A DNA stretch of 64,000 nucleotides from assembly GCA_902362455.1 (NCBI GenBank), contig CABIWJ010000005.1, positions 62,001 to 126,000 of the forward strand, given 5' to 3'. Both the position numbers and the translations under genes were made by a program. This DNA comes from Eubacteriaceae bacterium (GTDB taxonomy: Bacteria; Bacillota; Clostridia; Lachnospirales; Lachnospiraceae). Below, in pieces: positions 46,332 through 55,633 of this stretch (the first letter of the stretch is position 1; the number at the start of each line of letters is the position of its first letter). The notes under the pieces were generated by a model. That model did not search any database, had not been told where the DNA came from, and worked only from the letters and a program-made list of their open reading frames with translations.

Positions 46332-47261
46332 ATGAGTAAAATATATAAAAGTGCATTAGAATTAATAGGTAATACACCATTAGTTGAATTTACAGGAATA
46401 GAAAAGAAATACAATCTTCAGGCAAGACTACTTGCTAAATTAGAGTATTTTAATCCGGCAGGAAGTGTTAAGGACAGAATTGCGAGAGAAATGATAGAAG
46501 ATGCTGAAAACAAGGGACTTCTTAAAGAGGGTTCTACAATTATTGAGCCTACATCAGGAAATACAGGAATCGGCTTAGCAGCTATTTCAGCAGCGAAAGG
46601 ATACAGACTCATAATTGTTCTTCCGGAGACAATGAGTGTTGAGAGAAGAAATATTATTAAAGCATATGGTGCTGAATTAGTTCTTACAGAGGGTTCAAAA
46701 GGTATGAAAGGTGCAATTGCTAAGGCTGAAGAGCTGGCTAAGGAGATTCCTAATAGCTTCATACCAGGCCAGTTTGTTAATCCTGCCAATCCAACAGCAC
46801 ATAAGAAGACAACAGGTCCTGAAATATGGAATGATACAGATGGCGAAATCGATGCATTTATAGCTGGTGTAGGTACTGGTGGTACAGTAAGTGGTGTCGG
46901 TGAATATTTAAAATCTAAGAAATCAGATGTTGAAGTTATTGCAGTAGAGCCTGCAACTTCACCTGTATTATCACAGGGTGTATCAGGAGCACATAAGATT
47001 CAGGGTATTGGAGCAGGTTTCGTACCTGATACATTGAATACAAAAATATATGACAAAGTCGTTACAGTTGAGAATGAAGATGCATTTGCATTCGGTAAAG
47101 AAATAGCTAAAACAGAGGGTATTCTTGTAGGTATTTCATCAGGAGCAGCATTAAAGGCAGCAGTTGACTGGGCTTCACAGCCTGAGAATAAAGGCAAAAC
47201 AGTTGTTACTTTATTACCTGACAGCGGTGACAGATATTACTCAACAGCATTATTTGAATAA
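46332..47261 (+). CDS. cysK: Cysteine synthase (O-acetylserine sulfhydrylase)
   Basis: 309 residues. PLP fold type II enzyme making cysteine from O-acetylserine and sulfide. Lys47 in NPAGSVKDRIA binds PLP; TSGNTGIGLA binds substrate; GVGTGGTVSGVGEYL binds the phosphate; PVLSQGVSGAHKIQGIGAGFVP is the conserved CysK segment. It is the second gene of the sulfur-assimilation operon with metY and ends at a short palindrome. Confidence 0.95.
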   Translation: MSKIYKSALELIGNTPLVEFTGIEKKYNLQARLLAKLEYFNPAGSVKDRIAREMIEDAENKGLLKEGSTIIEPTSGNTGIGLAAISAAKGYRLIIVLPETMSVERRNIIKAYGAELVLTEGSKGMKGAIAKAEELAKEIPNSFIPGQFVNPANPTAHKKTTGPEIWNDTDGEIDAFIAGVGTGGTVSGVGEYLKSKKSDVEVIAVEPATSPVLSQGVSGAHKIQGIGAGFVPDTLNTKIYDKVVTVENEDAFAFGKEIAKTEGILVGISSGAALKAAVDWASQPENKGKTVVTLLPDSGDRYYSTALFE

Positions 47262-47264
47262 AAA

Positions 47265-47290
47265 TTAGTTTAATTTCTATATTAAACTAA
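47265..47290. terminator. Palindromic stem after cysK
   Basis: TTAGTTTAAT (47265-47274) and ATTAAACTAA (47281-47290) form a perfect 10-bp stem with a 6-base loop. It is AT-rich and lacks a strong T tract on the plus strand, so termination is tentative. Confidence 0.45.
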
Positions 47291-47391
47291 GTAAAACATT
47301 AATTTGGTTATAATGTGGTAATTCTTTTATCATATTAACGTAAATGCCCTAATATAATTTAAGTAATCGAAAGCTTTTAAAACGGTGAAAG

Positions 47392-47982
47392 ATGTTAAAT
47401 TATATATGGGCATTTATGATTTTAATCGGGATATTATATGGGGCATTTACAGGAAATATTTCTGAGGTCTCAAATGGTTTTCTGACATCATCTAAGGAAG
47501 CGGTCACATTATGTATAACTATGCTTGGAGTATTAAGTTTCTGGTCCGGCATAATGGAGATAGGTAAAAGAGCAGGTATTATAAGACAAATGACGAAATT
47601 AATAATGCCATTTGTTAATTTCCTATTTCCTGATATCCCTAAAAATCATGAATCCAGAGAATACATAACTACAAATATAATTGCTAATATCTTAGGACTG
47701 GGCTGGGCCGCAACCCCTCCGGGACTTAAGGCAATGGAAAGTCTATCAAAGTTAAATGAAGAGAAAAATGGAAGAGAAAAAGTACACATCTCAAGTGATG
47801 AAATGTGTACTTTTCTTGTTATAAATATTTCCTCTTTACAAATAATTCCGATGAATATAATTGCATACCGAAGCCAATATGGAAGTATTAATCCTGCATC
47901 TATTGTTGTGCCGGCTATTATTGCGACATCTGCAAGTACAATGGCAGCTATTATTTTCTGTAAGTTAATGACCCGCCACTAA
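47392..47982 (+). CDS. spmA: Spore maturation protein A
   Basis: 196 residues, a membrane protein with several hydrophobic helices. Family motifs are the N-terminal WAFMILIGILYGAFTGN, KEAVTLCITMLGVLSFWSGIM, LGLGWAATPPGLKAM and the C-terminal NISSLQIIPMNIIAYR. SpmA works with SpmB in dehydration of the spore core in Bacillus and is widely kept in Clostridia. GGTGA precedes the ATG. In most genomes spmB follows immediately; here an opposite-strand gene lies in between and overlaps the spmA end by 18 bases. Confidence 0.93.
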   Translation: MLNYIWAFMILIGILYGAFTGNISEVSNGFLTSSKEAVTLCITMLGVLSFWSGIMEIGKRAGIIRQMTKLIMPFVNFLFPDIPKNHESREYITTNIIANILGLGWAATPPGLKAMESLSKLNEEKNGREKVHISSDEMCTFLVINISSLQIIPMNIIAYRSQYGSINPASIVVPAIIATSASTMAAIIFCKLMTRH

Positions 47983-49041
47983 TTCATTCCAGAAGCTTTG
48001 GACTTGTGATTGTGAGTTGTATTGTGTACTGTTTATAGAAACACTTGTAATGCTGTATGAATCAAGGGATTTAGATAGTGTAAAGCCAATTTTTACTTTA
48101 TAAATGACCTCTTCGCCATTTACTTTATCATGAGCATCTCCCTGTACTGAAATACTATAAGAGCCATCATCATTAGTTTTAGCATCCCATGAGGTATTAC
48201 GAAAATAATCCTTGATAACATCATTGACAGTTTTCTTTGATGTGCTGCTTGCTTTCATAGCATTTAATTTCTTTACCGGTTTATCATATTTTGAGTCATA
48301 ATGATCGGCTGATGATTTCGTATATTCAGGATTAGTAGTCAAAATATGATACTGATTACTTATAAATTTACCTGTAAAGGAAATGCTTAATATAATCCAT
48401 AGTAATGGAATAGCCTTAGATAATCCACGTTTTGAAAAAGAGATAAGTGGATAAAAGATATAAAGAAAAACAGCAACTATTATAGGAGATGTTTTTCCGG
48501 TTTTGGCCTTCAATACAATTGCATCAGATATAAATGCAACTTCTGTAATCAAATTGATTGCCCATAAATAATATTGGGAAGCAGTAAATGGATTTTTACT
48601 AAATGCTAAATATGCCAAGTGTGCAATAATTGCAATCATTGCTACGATTACTAATTTAAAGGTAATATTAAGATCATTTTTGTAGGTATTGTTAATAACT
48701 TTTTCAGCATTATTGCTAAGTGATAAATCCCGATTAGGGTTGTAAGCACCATAGGGATCATAATTGCCAGAAAAGTTGTCATATCCGGAACTATAATCGG
48801 AATTGAAATCGGAATTATAGTTGTTAGTATTGTAACTATTAGAATTGTAATTAGAATTATAATTATTCGAATTATAAGACCCGGAATTGTAGCTATCAGA
48901 ATTGTAGCTATTAGAAATGTTACTGTTATAGGAATTTGTATTTTTACGATTTGAATCTGTTAAATCTACTACGTCATCATCGAAATCGAGTACAAATTCT
49001 TCGTTGGAATTATTATTGGTATTTGTGTTATCGTTATTCAT
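47965..49041 (-). CDS. Membrane protein with Asn/Ser/Tyr-rich N-terminus, inserted between spmA and spmB
   Basis: 358 residues; ATG at 49041 with AAAGGAGG upstream. Residues 1-35 are acidic and Asn-rich (LDFDDDVVDLTD). Residues about 36-95 are low-complexity NSYNSN-type repeats of Asn, Ser and Tyr. Residues about 120-240 carry about four transmembrane helices. The C-terminal 110 residues (from TSSADHYDSKYD) are a probably extracytoplasmic alpha/beta domain (DYFRNTSWDAKTNDDGSYSISVQG, VIYKVKIGFTLSKS). I do not recognise a family. It runs against the spm genes and overlaps spmA tail to tail. Function unknown. Confidence 0.8.
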   Translation of the reverse strand: MNNDNTNTNNNSNEEFVLDFDDDVVDLTDSNRKNTNSYNSNISNSYNSDSYNSGSYNSNNYNSNYNSNSYNTNNYNSDFNSDYSSGYDNFSGNYDPYGAYNPNRDLSLSNNAEKVINNTYKNDLNITFKLVIVAMIAIIAHLAYLAFSKNPFTASQYYLWAINLITEVAFISDAIVLKAKTGKTSPIIVAVFLYIFYPLISFSKRGLSKAIPLLWIILSISFTGKFISNQYHILTTNPEYTKSSADHYDSKYDKPVKKLNAMKASSTSKKTVNDVIKDYFRNTSWDAKTNDDGSYSISVQGDAHDKVNGEEVIYKVKIGFTLSKSLDSYSITSVSINSTQYNSQSQVQSFWNELVAGH

Positions 49042-49158
49042 AACTCGTGCCTCCTTTTAACATATTATCATAACGGATAAATTTTATCATAACGGAATAA
49101 ATACTTCAAGAAAAATGTGAAATAATGTAAATAAATGTTATCAGAAATGAGGGGTAGT

Positions 49159-49686
49159 ATGAAAGTTATTCTATATCTGTCTGATATGATGATTCCATTT
49201 GTCGTATTCTACATTGTAGGAATTGGAATTATTCAGAAAAATAAAGTGTATGATGATTTTATTGAGGGAGCAAAAGATGGTTTAAAAACAGTCGCAGGTG
49301 TGATGCCTACAATGGTAGGGCTGATGATTGGTGTTGGTGTGTTAAGCTCATCTGGTTTTTTGAATTTTTTTACCAAACAGATAGCTAAGATGACATTGAA
49401 AATTGGTCTGCCACCGGCGGTCGTGCCAGCAATGATTGTAAGGATGTTTTCATCATCAGCGGCCACCGGACTTGTATTAGATGTTTTCAAACAATTTGGA
49501 ACAGATTCATATGAGGGACTGCTTTCATCTATAATGATGAGCAGCACCGAAACAATATTTTATACAATGTCGGTATATTTTATGACAGCCAAAGTCACCA
49601 AGACAAGGTGGACTTTGGCAGGAGCATTAATATCTACTTTAGCCGGAATTATTGCAAGTGTAATAATGACTAAAATGATGATTTGA
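49159..49686 (+). CDS. spmB: Spore maturation protein B
   Basis: 175 residues from ATG 49159 (GAGGGG at 49149-49154); the longer frame from 49135 has no ribosome site. Family motifs: MKVILYLSDMMIPFVVFYI, DDFIEGAKDGLKTVAGVMPTMVGLM, PPAVVPAMIVRMFSSSAATGLV and SSTETIFYTMSVYF. It is a polytopic membrane partner of SpmA. Because the opposite-strand gene separates it from spmA, it must have its own promoter or rely on long read-through. Confidence 0.93.
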   Translation: MKVILYLSDMMIPFVVFYIVGIGIIQKNKVYDDFIEGAKDGLKTVAGVMPTMVGLMIGVGVLSSSGFLNFFTKQIAKMTLKIGLPPAVVPAMIVRMFSSSAATGLVLDVFKQFGTDSYEGLLSSIMMSSTETIFYTMSVYFMTAKVTKTRWTLAGALISTLAGIIASVIMTKMMI

Positions 49687-49806
49687 TTAACTTGCTTAAT
49701 AACATAAAATTATAGTATCAAAATCTATACCTTATTATGGTTTTCAAAAGACCTATAGAGAGTTATACGATATATTGAGTGTAATGATGAAACTTAACTT
49801 TTACAT

Positions 49807-50565
49807 CTATACAAGCAAAACATTTTCGGAATCTTTATAGATATCAGGTGCAGCTGTAGTTGTAATAATAGTTGCATCTGAATATCCGGCAAAAGATACA
49901 TTAGATACTTTATTGAATTTAGATGAATCACATAGAATATAGCGTTCTGTACATTGGTATAGGGCGCATTTTTTTATCATAGCTTCCGATGGGTCAGGTG
50001 TTGAAAAACCATTTGCTTTATTGATAGCATTTGTTCCGAAAAAACCTTTGGTAAAATGATATTTAGTAAGATTAATAACTGCTTCTTCGCCAACCATAGC
50101 CTCAGTAGTTGCCTTATATAATCCACCAGGCAGATATACATTAAAGCCCTTTGTGGCAAGCCTTTTGGCATGCATAATGCCGTTTGTTACAATAATTATA
50201 TTTGAATCAGGTGAAATATTATCAATAATAAATCCAGTTGAGGTACCGGCATCTAAATAAATCATTTCTTTATTATTAATAAGTGAGGCAGCGTATTGTG
50301 CAATTAATACTTTCTCATTACGATTAATATTTTCGCGTTCTAAAACAGCAGAGTCATATGAAATTGTATAGGGGTTCTGGTTCGGAGTTAAGGCTATTGC
50401 ACCACCATGAACCTTGGTTAAAAGCTTCTTTGCAGCCATATCGTTTAAATCTCTTCGGATAGTTGATTCAGAAGCATCAAATAATTGCATTAACTCATGT
50501 ACACTTATTGAGCCTTTTTCATTTACTGCCTTTTCGATTTCATTTTTTCGTTCCTCGTTTAACAT
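49807..50565 (-). CDS. fruR: DeoR-family repressor, probable fructose-operon regulator
   Basis: About 252 residues, starting at ATG 50565 with GGAG just upstream (that GGAG lies within an earlier in-frame ATG). N-terminal DeoR helix-turn-helix (ERKNEIEKAVNEKGSISVHELMQLF, SESTIRRDLNDMAAKKLLTKVHGGA). The C-terminal effector domain has the conserved LDAGTSTGF, VTNG, GGLYKATTEAMVG and SDSS-like DSSKFNKV motifs that bind sugar phosphates. It is divergent from fruK-fruA, so it very likely represses that operon and responds to fructose 1-phosphate, as known for this arrangement in Firmicutes. Confidence 0.88.
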   Translation of the reverse strand: MLNEERKNEIEKAVNEKGSISVHELMQLFDASESTIRRDLNDMAAKKLLTKVHGGAIALTPNQNPYTISYDSAVLERENINRNEKVLIAQYAASLINNKEMIYLDAGTSTGFIIDNISPDSNIIIVTNGIMHAKRLATKGFNVYLPGGLYKATTEAMVGEEAVINLTKYHFTKGFFGTNAINKANGFSTPDPSEAMIKKCALYQCTERYILCDSSKFNKVSNVSFAGYSDATIITTTAAPDIYKDSENVLLV

Positions 50566-50681
50566 AATAATCTCCATTTCTTATTCAGCTTATTCACAAA
50601 CGGTCAAAATCATTCAATACAGATAGTATAATGAAATGTGGGAAAATTGTCAAAATAATTATTATATTTTTGAAAGAAAAC

Positions 50682-50722
50682 GAATGAAAATGCTTGACTA
50701 TGAATGGAAATGGTGGTATATA
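50682..50722 (+). promoter_or_regulatory. fruK promoter with repeated GAATG-type operator half-sites
   Basis: TTGACT (50694-50699) and TATATA (50717-50722) have a 17-base spacer. Two direct repeats, GAATGAAAATG (50682-50692) and GAATGGAAATG (50702-50712), sit 20 bases apart on either side of the -35. Related GAATG sequences in the other direction occur near 50604-50620 and 50753. These are candidate FruR sites. Confidence 0.6.
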
Positions 50723-50843
50723 TAATATACAAAGATATAAAACGTTTAAAAACATTCAAAAATACGAAAGATAATGAAAAAATTAATAAAATTATGAAGA
50801 AAGGCTCATATTAGTAAAATAAGGAAATGGAGGTTTGGAAGAT

Positions 50844-51764
50844 ATGATTTATACAGTTACATTTAACCCGTCACTGGATTACATCGTAAGTGTCAGAAAT
50901 TTTGAAGAAGGCAGTGTCAATAGAGTGTCTGATGAAATGATATTGCCAGGTGGAAAAGGCATAAATGTTTCGATAGTACTTAATAATCTGGGAATGGAAA
51001 GTCATCTTTTGGGCTTCATCGCCGGCTTCACAGGTAAAGAAATTGAGAGAATGGTAAGTGATGATGGTTGCATATCAGAATTTATCAAGGTTGACAATGG
51101 ATTCTCAAGAATCAACGTTAAGATGAGATCAGAAAAAGAGAGTGAAATTAACGGAATCGGACCTGCAATATCTAATAGTGAAATGACTCAGTTATTAGAC
51201 AAGCTTGATAAGCTTAAAGAAGGCGATGTTCTGGTACTGGCAGGAAGTATTCCGGCATCTATACCGGACACAATCTATTACGATATTATGAAGATGTTGT
51301 CTGACAGAAAGATAATGATAGTAGTAGATGCAACCAAAGATTTATTATTAAATGTATTGCCTTTACACCCATTTTTAATCAAACCGAACAAGCAGGAGCT
51401 TGCTGAAATGATGAATCTTGAGAATTTATCGAAAGAGGATATTGTAAAAAATGCATTTGAATTACAGAAGCGTGGGGCTAGAAATGTTTTAGTATCGATG
51501 GCGGGAGAAGGAGCCATTCTTGTTACTGAAGACGGAAATGTATATTCGAGTGCGGCACATAAAGGCAATGTTGTTAATTCTGTCGGGGCAGGTGATTCGA
51601 TGGTAGCAGGCTTTATATATGGATATCTTAAGAATAAAGATTATAAAGAAGCATTTGAAACAGGTCTGTGTGCAGGAAGTGCAAGTGCATTTTCGGAAAA
51701 TCTTGCAACAAAGGAGCAGGTCGAAGAATTACTTATTAAACAAAGAGAAATGACTGTAGAATAA
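50844..51764 (+). CDS. fruK: 1-phosphofructokinase
   Basis: 306 residues from ATG 50844 (GGAGG at 50829-50833; an upstream TTG is less likely). PfkB-family kinase: N-terminal MIYTVTFNPSLDYIV, substrate loop PGGKGINVS, and the C-terminal anion-hole motif NSVGAGDSMVAGF with catalytic Asp251. It phosphorylates fructose 1-phosphate made by the PTS to fructose 1,6-bisphosphate. fruA starts 30 bases after its stop. Confidence 0.93.
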   Translation: MIYTVTFNPSLDYIVSVRNFEEGSVNRVSDEMILPGGKGINVSIVLNNLGMESHLLGFIAGFTGKEIERMVSDDGCISEFIKVDNGFSRINVKMRSEKESEINGIGPAISNSEMTQLLDKLDKLKEGDVLVLAGSIPASIPDTIYYDIMKMLSDRKIMIVVDATKDLLLNVLPLHPFLIKPNKQELAEMMNLENLSKEDIVKNAFELQKRGARNVLVSMAGEGAILVTEDGNVYSSAAHKGNVVNSVGAGDSMVAGFIYGYLKNKDYKEAFETGLCAGSASAFSENLATKEQVEELLIKQREMTVE

Positions 51765-51794
51765 CAATATATGTAGAAAGGAATGGTGGTTTTT

Positions 51795-53756
51795 ATGAAG
51801 ATTACAGATTTATTAGGAAATTCAGTGAGTCTTAATCAGAAAGCAGCATCGAAAGATGAAGTGCTTGAAAAAGTAGTAGATTTAATGTATGAAAAAGGGA
51901 ATATCACAGATAAGGCAGAGTATCTGCAGGCAGTAAGAGCAAGAGAAGAAGAGGGAACCACAGGAGTTGGTGAAGGAATAGCAATTCCTCATGGTCGTTG
52001 TATGGCAGTAAATGCTCCGGGACTTGCAGCAATGGTGCTTCCAGAGGGTGTAGATTACGAGGCACTTGATGATGAGCCAGTACATTTGATATTTCTTATA
52101 GCCGCACCTGCTAATGGTGGAGATGCTCATATCGAAATGCTAAGTAAATTATCAACAATGTTAATGGATGAAGAATTCACAGCTAATTTAAGAAATGCAA
52201 AGAGCAAAGAAGAATTTATAAGCATTATTGATAAAGCCGAAAATGAGAGAGATAAGTCAGATAGTAAAAAAGCTTCCGAAGAAAATGCAGTTAATGCCGG
52301 AACAGAAAATGTTGTAAGTGAATCAGAAAAATCTGATAAGAATGCCAAATTCATAGTTGCAGTTACAGCATGCCCTACAGGAATTGCACATACCTATATG
52401 GCAGCAGAATCATTAGAGAAGAAAGCTAAGGAAATTGGCTGTAAGATTAAGGTTGAGACAAGAGGCTCAGGTGGTGCTAAAAATGTACTTACTGAATCAG
52501 AAATAGATAGAGCTGAGGCAGTAATCGTAGCAGCAGATACCAAAGTTCCAATGTCACGTTTTAATGGTAAGAAGGTAATTGAAGTTCAGGTATCTGATGG
52601 TATCAGTAAGGCTGATAAATTGATTAATCGTGCATTAAATGGTGATGCACCTATATACAAGAGTAATGGTGGAAGTGAAGAGGGCGGTTCTTCTAAAAGT
52701 TCAGGTTCAGACAGTATAGGTCACCGGATATATAAACATCTTATGAATGGTGTTTCACATATGCTTCCATTTGTAGTCGGTGGTGGTTTACTTATAGCCA
52801 TAGCCTTTTTAATAGATGGTTTATCAGTCGATATTAATTCATTAAGTGCGGCTGAAAGAGGAAATTTTGGTACAATTACCCCTATCGCAGCTATGTTTAA
52901 ATCTATCGGTGGAACAGCATTCAACTTTATGTTACCAATACTTGCGGGCTTTATAGCTATGAGTATAGCAGACAGACCGGGACTTGCGGTTGGTTTCGTC
53001 GGAGGTTCAATAGCAGCAACAGGCTCATCGGGTTTCTTAGGTGCGTTAGCAGCAGGTTTTATAGCAGGGTATCTTGTTAAATTACTTATTAAATTAACAG
53101 AGAAGTTACCAAAGAGTCTAGACGGTATAAGACCTATTCTTATCTATCCTTTTGTTGGAATACTTACGTGTGGATTAATAATGAATTATATAATTGAGCC
53201 GGTTGTAGGTATGATTAATACAGGGCTCAATAACGGACTTGGACATCTTAATGGTGTAAGCAGTGTATTACTTGGAATTATCGTAGCTGGTATGATGGCC
53301 ATAGATATGGGTGGTCCATTTAATAAGGCAGCATATGTATTTGGTACAGCATCAATAGCAGCAGGAAATTATAACATTATGGCAGCAGTTATGATAGGCG
53401 GAATGGTTCCACCTTGCGCAATAGCATTAGCCACCTTATTATTCAAGAACAGATTTACAGAAGATGAGCGTAAAGCAGGACCAACTAACTTCATTATGGG
53501 CTTATCATTTATTACAGAGGGAGCGATTCCGTTTGCAGCAGCAGATCCACTTCATGTTATACCGGCATGCGTAATTGGCTCAGGAATAGCAGGTGCATTA
53601 TCAATGGCATTCAAATGTACACTTATGGCACCACATGGTGGAATCTTCGTATTCCCAGTAGTCGGTAATGGATTATTCTATTTCCTTGCATTAGTTATAG
53701 GAACAGTCGTAAGCACATTTATGTTAGGTTTACTAAAGAAACCAATTACAAAATAA
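51795..53756 (+). CDS. fruA: PTS fructose transporter, fused IIA-IIB-IIC
   Basis: 653 residues from ATG 51795 (GGTGG 5 bases before). Order IIA (about 1-150, phospho-His66 in GIAIPHGRC), a charged Ser/Lys/Glu linker, IIB (about 180-285, Cys193 in VTACPTGIAHTYMAAE) and IIC (about 310-653, multiple membrane helices; PFVVGGGLLIAIAF, MAIDMGGPFNKAAY, ITEGAIPFAAADP). It takes up and phosphorylates fructose to fructose 1-phosphate. Operon with fruK; its stop lies 7 bases before a 521-base palindromic element. Confidence 0.94.
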   Translation: MKITDLLGNSVSLNQKAASKDEVLEKVVDLMYEKGNITDKAEYLQAVRAREEEGTTGVGEGIAIPHGRCMAVNAPGLAAMVLPEGVDYEALDDEPVHLIFLIAAPANGGDAHIEMLSKLSTMLMDEEFTANLRNAKSKEEFISIIDKAENERDKSDSKKASEENAVNAGTENVVSESEKSDKNAKFIVAVTACPTGIAHTYMAAESLEKKAKEIGCKIKVETRGSGGAKNVLTESEIDRAEAVIVAADTKVPMSRFNGKKVIEVQVSDGISKADKLINRALNGDAPIYKSNGGSEEGGSSKSSGSDSIGHRIYKHLMNGVSHMLPFVVGGGLLIAIAFLIDGLSVDINSLSAAERGNFGTITPIAAMFKSIGGTAFNFMLPILAGFIAMSIADRPGLAVGFVGGSIAATGSSGFLGALAAGFIAGYLVKLLIKLTEKLPKSLDGIRPILIYPFVGILTCGLIMNYIIEPVVGMINTGLNNGLGHLNGVSSVLLGIIVAGMMAIDMGGPFNKAAYVFGTASIAAGNYNIMAAVMIGGMVPPCAIALATLLFKNRFTEDERKAGPTNFIMGLSFITEGAIPFAAADPLHVIPACVIGSGIAGALSMAFKCTLMAPHGGIFVFPVVGNGLFYFLALVIGTVVSTFMLGLLKKPITK

Positions 53757-53762
53757 ATTTAA

Positions 53763-54283
53763 TAACTCAAACTACGCACATATATAATAGAATCAAATCA
53801 TTTGTATTAAGTGAATTTGCATATATAAATATCGAAACTTTTGTAAGAATTGCTAATTTGTAGATATCTTTTTCGGCTCTTTTGATTATTTGAGTTCATT
53901 CAATGCCATACACTTAAAACGTTGTGTTCGTCTATGCTACACACTTGATTTATGACGTATCGTGTGCAAGTTAATGCCGTCAGATGCAAAAGGGCGGTGC
54001 AGTAAATCACCATTCAAGCGAAGCGCGTTTGATTAGCTGCACCGTAATAAACTTTGCAGATGACGGCATTTACTTGCACTAGATAAAGGAATTATGAAAG
54101 TGTGTAGCATAGACGGACATCTCGCCTTAAGTGTATGTCTGTTGAATGTACACAAAATTTGAGCCGAAAAAGATATCTTGCAAATTTACGCAATTCTTAC
54201 AAGGTATTTCGATATTTATATCTGTCAAATTTACTTTAACAGATGGATATATGCTACGATATATATGTGCGAAGTTTGAGTTA
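53763..54283. repeat. 521-bp imperfect palindrome, candidate mobile (MITE-like) element
   Basis: Both ends read TAACTCAAACT and its complement, and the two arms (about 255 bases each) match over most of their length. Matching landmarks are CGCACATATATA, AAATATCGAAA, TGTAAGAATTGC, GATATCTTTTTCGGCTC, ATACACTTAA, GTCTATGCTACACACTT, GTGCAAGT-AATGCCGTCA and CGGTGCAG. The centre is near 54023 (CAAGCG-AAG-CGCGTTTG). It fills the gap between fruA and the next gene and has no convincing ORF. The element may be a non-autonomous transposon, or a large folded RNA or terminator. No obvious target duplication is seen. Confidence 0.75.
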
Positions 54284-54366
54284 ATAATAGTGTATAAATG
54301 TATTGCAATTATGTTATAATATGGCAAGGAAAATAAATATGCAATGCATAAAAATGGAGACTAAAA

Positions 54367-55482
54367 ATGGATGAAAGAATTAAGAAATTAGCATACAATC
54401 TTGTGAATTATTCTGTAAAGGTTAAAGAGGGCGAAAAGGTCTATGTGCATTATATAGGAAATGACACAACTGACCTTGCAAGAGCAGTCATTAAAGAAGT
54501 GTATAAGGCAAAAGGTATTCCATTTGCACATTTTACTGATAATAGGGTTCTTCGTGAGATATTATTAGAATGTAGTGAAGAACAGTTAAAAATAATGTCT
54601 GAAATTGACTGTATGGAAATGGATAAAATGGATTGTTATATAGGTATCCGCGGTACTGATAATATTGCCGAATTATCTGATGTTCCGGCAGACAAGATGA
54701 ATATGTATGAGACTTTATACGGAACTCCGGTTCATAGTGACAGACGTGTAGCCCATACTAAATGGGTTGTATTAAGATATCCTAATCCGGCGATGGCACA
54801 GCTTAGTAATATGAGCCTTGAAGCATTTGAGGATTATTATTTTAATGTATGTAATCTGGATTATTCTAAGATGGATAAAGCAATGGACTCATTACAGAAG
54901 CTTATGAATAAAACAGACAAGGTCAGACTTACAGGTCCGGGAACAGACATAGAATTTTCGATAAAAGATATTCCTGCAATCAAATGCGCAGGCGAAATGA
55001 ATATACCTGATGGAGAAGTGTATACAGCACCTGTAAAGAATTCAATAAACGGAACAATTACGTATAATACGCCATCAGTATATCAGGGCTTTACCTATGA
55101 AAATGTAAGCCTTACATTTGAAAACGGTAAGATAATCAAAGCTACTGCAAATGATAATGACAGAATTAACAAAGTATTTGATACTGATGAGGGTGCAAGA
55201 TATGTGGGTGAGTTTGCGATTGGTGTCAATCCATATATAACAAGCCCTATGAAAGACATTTTATTTGACGAGAAAATAATGGGTTCAATACATTTTACAC
55301 CGGGCTGCTGTTATGATGATGCACCAAACGGCAATAAATCATCAATCCATTGGGACTTGGTATTTATCCAGACTAAAGAATATGGTGGCGGAGAAATATA
55401 TTTTGATGATGTTCTTATAAGAAAAGACGGTGTATTTGTTCTGCCTGAATTAGAATGTTTAAATCCGGAGAATTTAAAGTAG
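54367..55482 (+). CDS. M29-family metallo-aminopeptidase
   Basis: 371 residues, cytoplasmic, start ATG 54367 with GGAG 7 bases before. The family (aminopeptidase T / AmpS-like) removes N-terminal residues from peptides using two metal ions. Visible signatures: KVYVHYIGNDTTDLARAV near the N-terminus, GPGTDIEFSI, the metal-ligand segment CAGEMNIPDGEVYTAPVKNSINGTI (two parts), GARYVGEFAIGVNP, GSIHFTPGCCY and IHWDLVFI. Length and motif order are normal. It follows the palindromic element and stands alone. Confidence 0.88.
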   Translation: MDERIKKLAYNLVNYSVKVKEGEKVYVHYIGNDTTDLARAVIKEVYKAKGIPFAHFTDNRVLREILLECSEEQLKIMSEIDCMEMDKMDCYIGIRGTDNIAELSDVPADKMNMYETLYGTPVHSDRRVAHTKWVVLRYPNPAMAQLSNMSLEAFEDYYFNVCNLDYSKMDKAMDSLQKLMNKTDKVRLTGPGTDIEFSIKDIPAIKCAGEMNIPDGEVYTAPVKNSINGTITYNTPSVYQGFTYENVSLTFENGKIIKATANDNDRINKVFDTDEGARYVGEFAIGVNPYITSPMKDILFDEKIMGSIHFTPGCCYDDAPNGNKSSIHWDLVFIQTKEYGGGEIYFDDVLIRKDGVFVLPELECLNPENLK

Positions 55483-55633
55483 ATGGTCTTGTTAAAAAAA
55501 TACATCTGTATTATAATAGAAAAGTGTTTTGAAATTTGATGTATGATTAAAGAGTTTATATAACTTAGGGATTGTACATTCTAATACACTATATGTTATT
55601 TGTGTAAAAATGTGTTTAAGTGAGGAAAAAGAA

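Noticed and set aside
55483..55633. Possible T-box leader upstream of asnS
   Set aside because: The gap is only about 150 bases, with no T-box consensus, specifier hairpin or terminator/antiterminator pair visible.
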